Origin: DATCDR01 sp036510575
GTDB taxonomy: Bacteria; Actinomycetota; Acidimicrobiia; Acidimicrobiales; Bog-793
DNA: 34,796 nucleotides
NCBI GenBank assembly: GCA_036510575.1
Contig: DATCDR010000152.1
Coordinates: forward strand, 1 to 34,796
Direction of reading: 5' to 3'
The notes below the pieces were generated by a model, which saw only the letters and a list, made by a program, of their open reading frames with translations, was not told the DNA's origin and did no database searches. The position numbers and the translations under genes were made by a program. The stretch's first letter is position 1, and each line of letters begins with the position of its first letter. Below, piece by piece: positions 32,590 through 34,796 of this stretch.

Positions 32590-33879
32590 TCAGCCATTAT
32601 TCGGCGGCGTGTAGACCTTCTGGCCGTCGCCTGAGGTGATCGTCACCATCGACGTGATGATGTGGGCGATCGTGTCGTAGTGCTTGGCGTTGCGGTTCCA
32701 AAACAGCGCCTGACCGTCACCACCGGTGACGACGCTCTGCGTCCGGAGGGCCTTTTCGACCGCTGGGGAGTTGATTGTGCCCGCAGCCTTAACTGCCGCC
32801 TGCAGCTCAACACCAGCGTCCCAACCGATTCCACCAGCGTTGACGTCGTCGGCACTCCCGAGACCTGCCTCTTTCATCCCGGCGATGTAAGCCTTAGTGG
32901 CAGCGATCGCCTGGACGTTCAAACCGGTGGCAGGAAGCTTGATCGTCGAGTAGGGCCCACCGATGCTGTAGATGTTGTGCATGCCCGTCACTCCGCCAGC
33001 AGAGGAGATGAACGAGCTAGTGGTGCAGCCCGAGCACTCAGAGATCGGAATGTTCGGGTTCTGCGCACGGATCGCGTTCAGAACCGAGAAGGTCGGCTCA
33101 CCAGGGATCAGGCCGAGCACGATGATCTGCGGGTTCGCCGCGAGCATCGACAACACCGCAGGCGTTGGGTCCGGCTCACCGGTCGGGATCGTCTGAGTGG
33201 ATACGACCTTGCAGCCGTGTACCTTGCAGAGGCCCGTCGTGTAGGCGCCGTTCCCGAGTCCACCAGGAGAGTCGTCCTGGATAACCGCGACCCGCTTCAA
33301 ATGCTGTGGGTCGATCAGGTACTGGAAGGTCGCCAGGTCATCGGCATAGAAGACATTGTCGACAGCGGGGAACGAGGTTTGATCGAGCTGGTTGTTCGGG
33401 ATGCCCTGTCCGGCCCAGCCCGAGCCCATCGTCATCAAGAACATGTGCAGGTCGTCAGCTACGGGCACCGCCGTCGCCATCGTGGCGGTCTCTTCTGGTC
33501 CCCAGATCACGTTCGCGTGCACCTGGGAAACGCACTTGCGGACGAGGCTCGCCGCTAACGCCGGGTTCGTCTCGTCATCTTCCTTGACGAGTACGACCTT
33601 GTAGCCGTCTAGTCCTCCGGCCTTGTTGATATCCTTCGCCCACGCAGTGGCGCCGAGCTCGTCGTTATTGCCGAGGAAGGAGAAGCTTCCGGAGTTCGCG
33701 TCGACCTCACAGATGGTATAGGTGCCCTTGAAGTGCGGCGCCGCCGTCACGTGCGGAGCAGCAGCATGTGCCTCAGCGGCACCGCTTATCCCTACCGCAA
33801 GCATCGAAGCCGCGCACGCAACCACGGTCGCTGCTATTACGCCGCGACCGCGCCACGAGCGATTGCCCGTTGAACGCAT
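32590..33879 (-). CDS. ABC transporter substrate-binding protein, branched-chain amino acid (HAAT) type
   Basis: A 429-residue secreted binding protein. The N-terminus has Arg residues, a hydrophobic stretch (about 13-33) and an AEAHA cleavage-like site near 39, so it is exported. The mature part begins KGTYTICEVD and has cysteine-rich elements GLCKVHGC and SECSGCTTSSF like its paralog at 1412-2701. The ATG at 33879 is chosen because AAGGGGGATTCA precedes it. Its promoter lies at 34021-34049, leaving a leader of about 134 bases with an 18-bp tandem repeat. Ligand unknown. The pair of paralogs probably bind related compounds. Confidence 0.9.
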   Translation of the reverse strand: MRSTGNRSWRGRGVIAATVVACAASMLAVGISGAAEAHAAAPHVTAAPHFKGTYTICEVDANSGSFSFLGNNDELGATAWAKDINKAGGLDGYKVVLVKEDDETNPALAASLVRKCVSQVHANVIWGPEETATMATAVPVADDLHMFLMTMGSGWAGQGIPNNQLDQTSFPAVDNVFYADDLATFQYLIDPQHLKRVAVIQDDSPGGLGNGAYTTGLCKVHGCKVVSTQTIPTGEPDPTPAVLSMLAANPQIIVLGLIPGEPTFSVLNAIRAQNPNIPISECSGCTTSSFISSAGGVTGMHNIYSIGGPYSTIKLPATGLNVQAIAATKAYIAGMKEAGLGSADDVNAGGIGWDAGVELQAAVKAAGTINSPAVEKALRTQSVVTGGDGQALFWNRNAKHYDTIAHIITSMVTITSGDGQKVYTPPNNG

Positions 33880-33938
33880 TGAATCCCCCTTGTTAGAAGC
33901 CTCACGAACACCCACCGTGCCCGCGTGTACCGCGCCTT

Positions 33939-33974
33939 ACAGAAACAACATTCCGCACAGAAACAACATTCCGC
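33939..33974. repeat. Perfect 18-bp tandem duplication in the leader
   Basis: ACAGAAACAACATTCCGC occurs twice in direct succession (33939-33956 and 33957-33974). It lies inside the predicted 5' leader of the binding-protein mRNA, where it reads GCGGAATGTTGTTTCTGT twice. It may affect mRNA structure or stability, or be a recent slippage product. Confidence 0.85.
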
Positions 33975-34020
33975 GCACCCTCGCGAAGCGCCTAATGAGG
34001 CTGCAACGAGAGTGACACGA

Positions 34021-34049
34021 AAGTTAGCTAGTGAATTCGAAAACGTCAA
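34021..34049 (-). promoter_or_regulatory. Sigma-70-like promoter for second importer operon
   Basis: On the minus strand TTGACG (34044-34049) and TAACTT (34021-34026) are exactly 17 bases apart. An A/T-rich segment (about 34048-34072), UP-element-like, adjoins the -35 box. Transcription would start near 34013. Confidence 0.7.
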
Positions 34050-34079
34050 TATAAATGCAAAAATTAAACTTGCGCGCAC

Positions 34080-34117
34080 GGATTGCATCCAATCTTGCGA
34101 TTGGATTGCATTCAATC
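34080..34117. promoter_or_regulatory. Paired inverted-repeat sites, probable regulator-binding region
   Basis: GGATTGCATCCAATC (34080-34094) and GGATTGCATTCAATC (34103-34117) differ by one base. Each is an inverted repeat of the form GATTG-N4-CAATC. Their centres are 23 bases apart, close to two helical turns. They lie 31-68 bases upstream of the -35 box, where an activator would bind. A further partial copy, GCGGATTGG, is near 34142. No regulator gene is in the window. Confidence 0.6.
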
Positions 34118-34173
34118 CGCCGACACTCGCGTCCGATTCACTGCGGATTGGAAGCCATTCGCGGCGGTAATGC

Positions 34174-34796
34174 CTACGTGGCCAACGCTGTGAGGGTAGA
34201 AGTCACCTGGCCAGCCTCTTGGACCGCAGGGTCAATGTCGGTCCCGAGCAGCCGCCAGTCCTCATCAACCTCAAGAATCTTCTCGGCGGCACGAATTGTG
34301 GTGAATTCACCCTCGAACGCTGGCACATCTCCGCCAGCGGCGAGCGCGTTCACCGCGTCAATAAGAATCGTACGCATACGGATAATCGAGATATCGGTCG
34401 TACCGAGATGTTCCTGGCTGCGGTCATAGATCGCGCCCATCGACTCAGTGACCATCAGGTCCTGGCTGACGAAATCGCTGACGCCGCTGAACATGCTGCT
34501 CTTTTGCGCCGCACGATCAATGAGGTAGTGGTTCTCCTCGGTGTGGGTCCGGTTCACAACGCCGTTATCCCACAGCATCGGTGTGGTGTACGGAGCAGGA
34601 GCGAACAGGTTCTCCCCGCCGTACTTCTGCGGGTTCTGGTCGTCTTGTGTGACGAAGAAGTACCGCATACAGGTGAAGTCGTCGACGGGCACGAACATGC
34701 CGTGGCCCGTCGTGAAGGGGATGCTCGCCACGAGCGTGCTGTAAGGCACGATGTACGCGGTCACTCGAACGTGGGTGTTGCCGTTTGGCGTCTCAC
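34174..34796 (-). CDS. Rieske non-heme iron oxygenase alpha subunit, C-terminal part (cut by window edge)
   Basis: The frame is open to the right end of the window, so the N-terminal Rieske domain lies outside. About 207 residues remain. They match the C-terminal part of the other Rieske oxygenase here: YLIDRAAQKSSMFSGVSDFVSQD, ESMGAIYDRSQEHLGTTD and the following helix parallel YLVDREVQRTKTYTGIAGINTQD and EGMGAIVDRSLEALGSTD. The aspartate in the SQD motif is the probable distal iron ligand. It resembles phthalate 4,5-dioxygenase-type subunits. It ends 295 bases upstream of the importer's binding-protein start on the same strand. Confidence 0.85.
   Translation of the reverse strand, partial: ETPNGNTHVRVTAYIVPYSTLVASIPFTTGHGMFVPVDDFTCMRYFFVTQDDQNPQKYGGENLFAPAPYTTPMLWDNGVVNRTHTEENHYLIDRAAQKSSMFSGVSDFVSQDLMVTESMGAIYDRSQEHLGTTDISIIRMRTILIDAVNALAAGGDVPAFEGEFTTIRAAEKILEVDEDWRLLGTDIDPAVQEAGQVTSTLTALAT

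Larger units (their letters stand above)
33880..34173. other. Regulatory intergenic region upstream of binding-protein gene
   Basis: 294 bases, AT-rich in the middle (34020-34075), contain a minus-strand promoter, two GGATTG-N4-CAATC inverted repeats and an 18-bp tandem duplication. These are listed individually. No gene was found. Confidence 0.6.

Noticed and set aside
32662..33558. 298-codon plus-strand open frame
   Set aside because: It is antisense to the substrate-binding protein gene and without family similarity.

Overview
The window is about 34.8 kb of GC-rich DNA, roughly 60% G+C by eye, packed with genes on both strands. Genes overlap by 1 to 4 bases (ATGA, GTGA, TGATG), GTG and TTG starts are common, and one small gene looks leaderless. 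With the gene families present, this suggests an actinobacterial chromosome, possibly an Acidimicrobiia-like lineage. The taxonomic guess is inference. No rRNA, tRNA, CRISPR array or intact transposase was seen, and no regulator gene was recognised.

Layout. (1) 164-7685, minus strand: an SDR, then a branched-chain-amino-acid-type ABC importer (livF, livH, fused livM-livG, binding protein), then another SDR. (2) 7800-11122: a frameshifted remnant of a zinc alcohol dehydrogenase on the minus strand, then a plus-strand operon of split transketolase (N and C halves) and a zinc alcohol dehydrogenase. (3) 11392-16923, minus strand: the same module again (transketolase N, transketolase C, zinc alcohol dehydrogenase), followed by two sister SDRs and a tiny zinc-ribbon-like gene. 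The two modules converge. (4) 17155-19631, minus strand: a translationally coupled pair of family III CoA-transferases. (5) 20057: a lone glycogen-binding (CBM48-like) protein, preceded by 0.4 kb with degenerate direct repeats. (6) 20448-26119, minus strand: a compact operon of Rieske oxygenase, a small protein, an NHL-repeat protein, a thiolase-like protein, a DUF35 protein and a fused 3-oxoacid CoA-transferase. (7) 26286-28835, plus strand: a third zinc alcohol dehydrogenase and an FAD monooxygenase. (8) 28949-33879, minus strand: a second complete importer with a different gene order (binding protein, livF, livH, livM, livG), preceded by a promoter region with paired inverted repeats. (9) 34174 to the edge: the C-terminal part of a second Rieske oxygenase.

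Taken together this looks like a catabolic island. Two solute importers feed oxygenases (Rieske and flavin) that hydroxylate the substrate. CoA-transferases activate acids. SDRs and alcohol dehydrogenases oxidise alcohols. A Cys-less thiolase-like/DUF35 pair may cleave a carbon-carbon bond by a retro-aldol reaction, and two TPP-dependent transketolase-type enzymes may remove or transfer a two-carbon ketol unit. The substrate cannot be read from the sequence. The combination of duplicated split transketolases with oxygenase and CoA chemistry does not match a pathway I can name.
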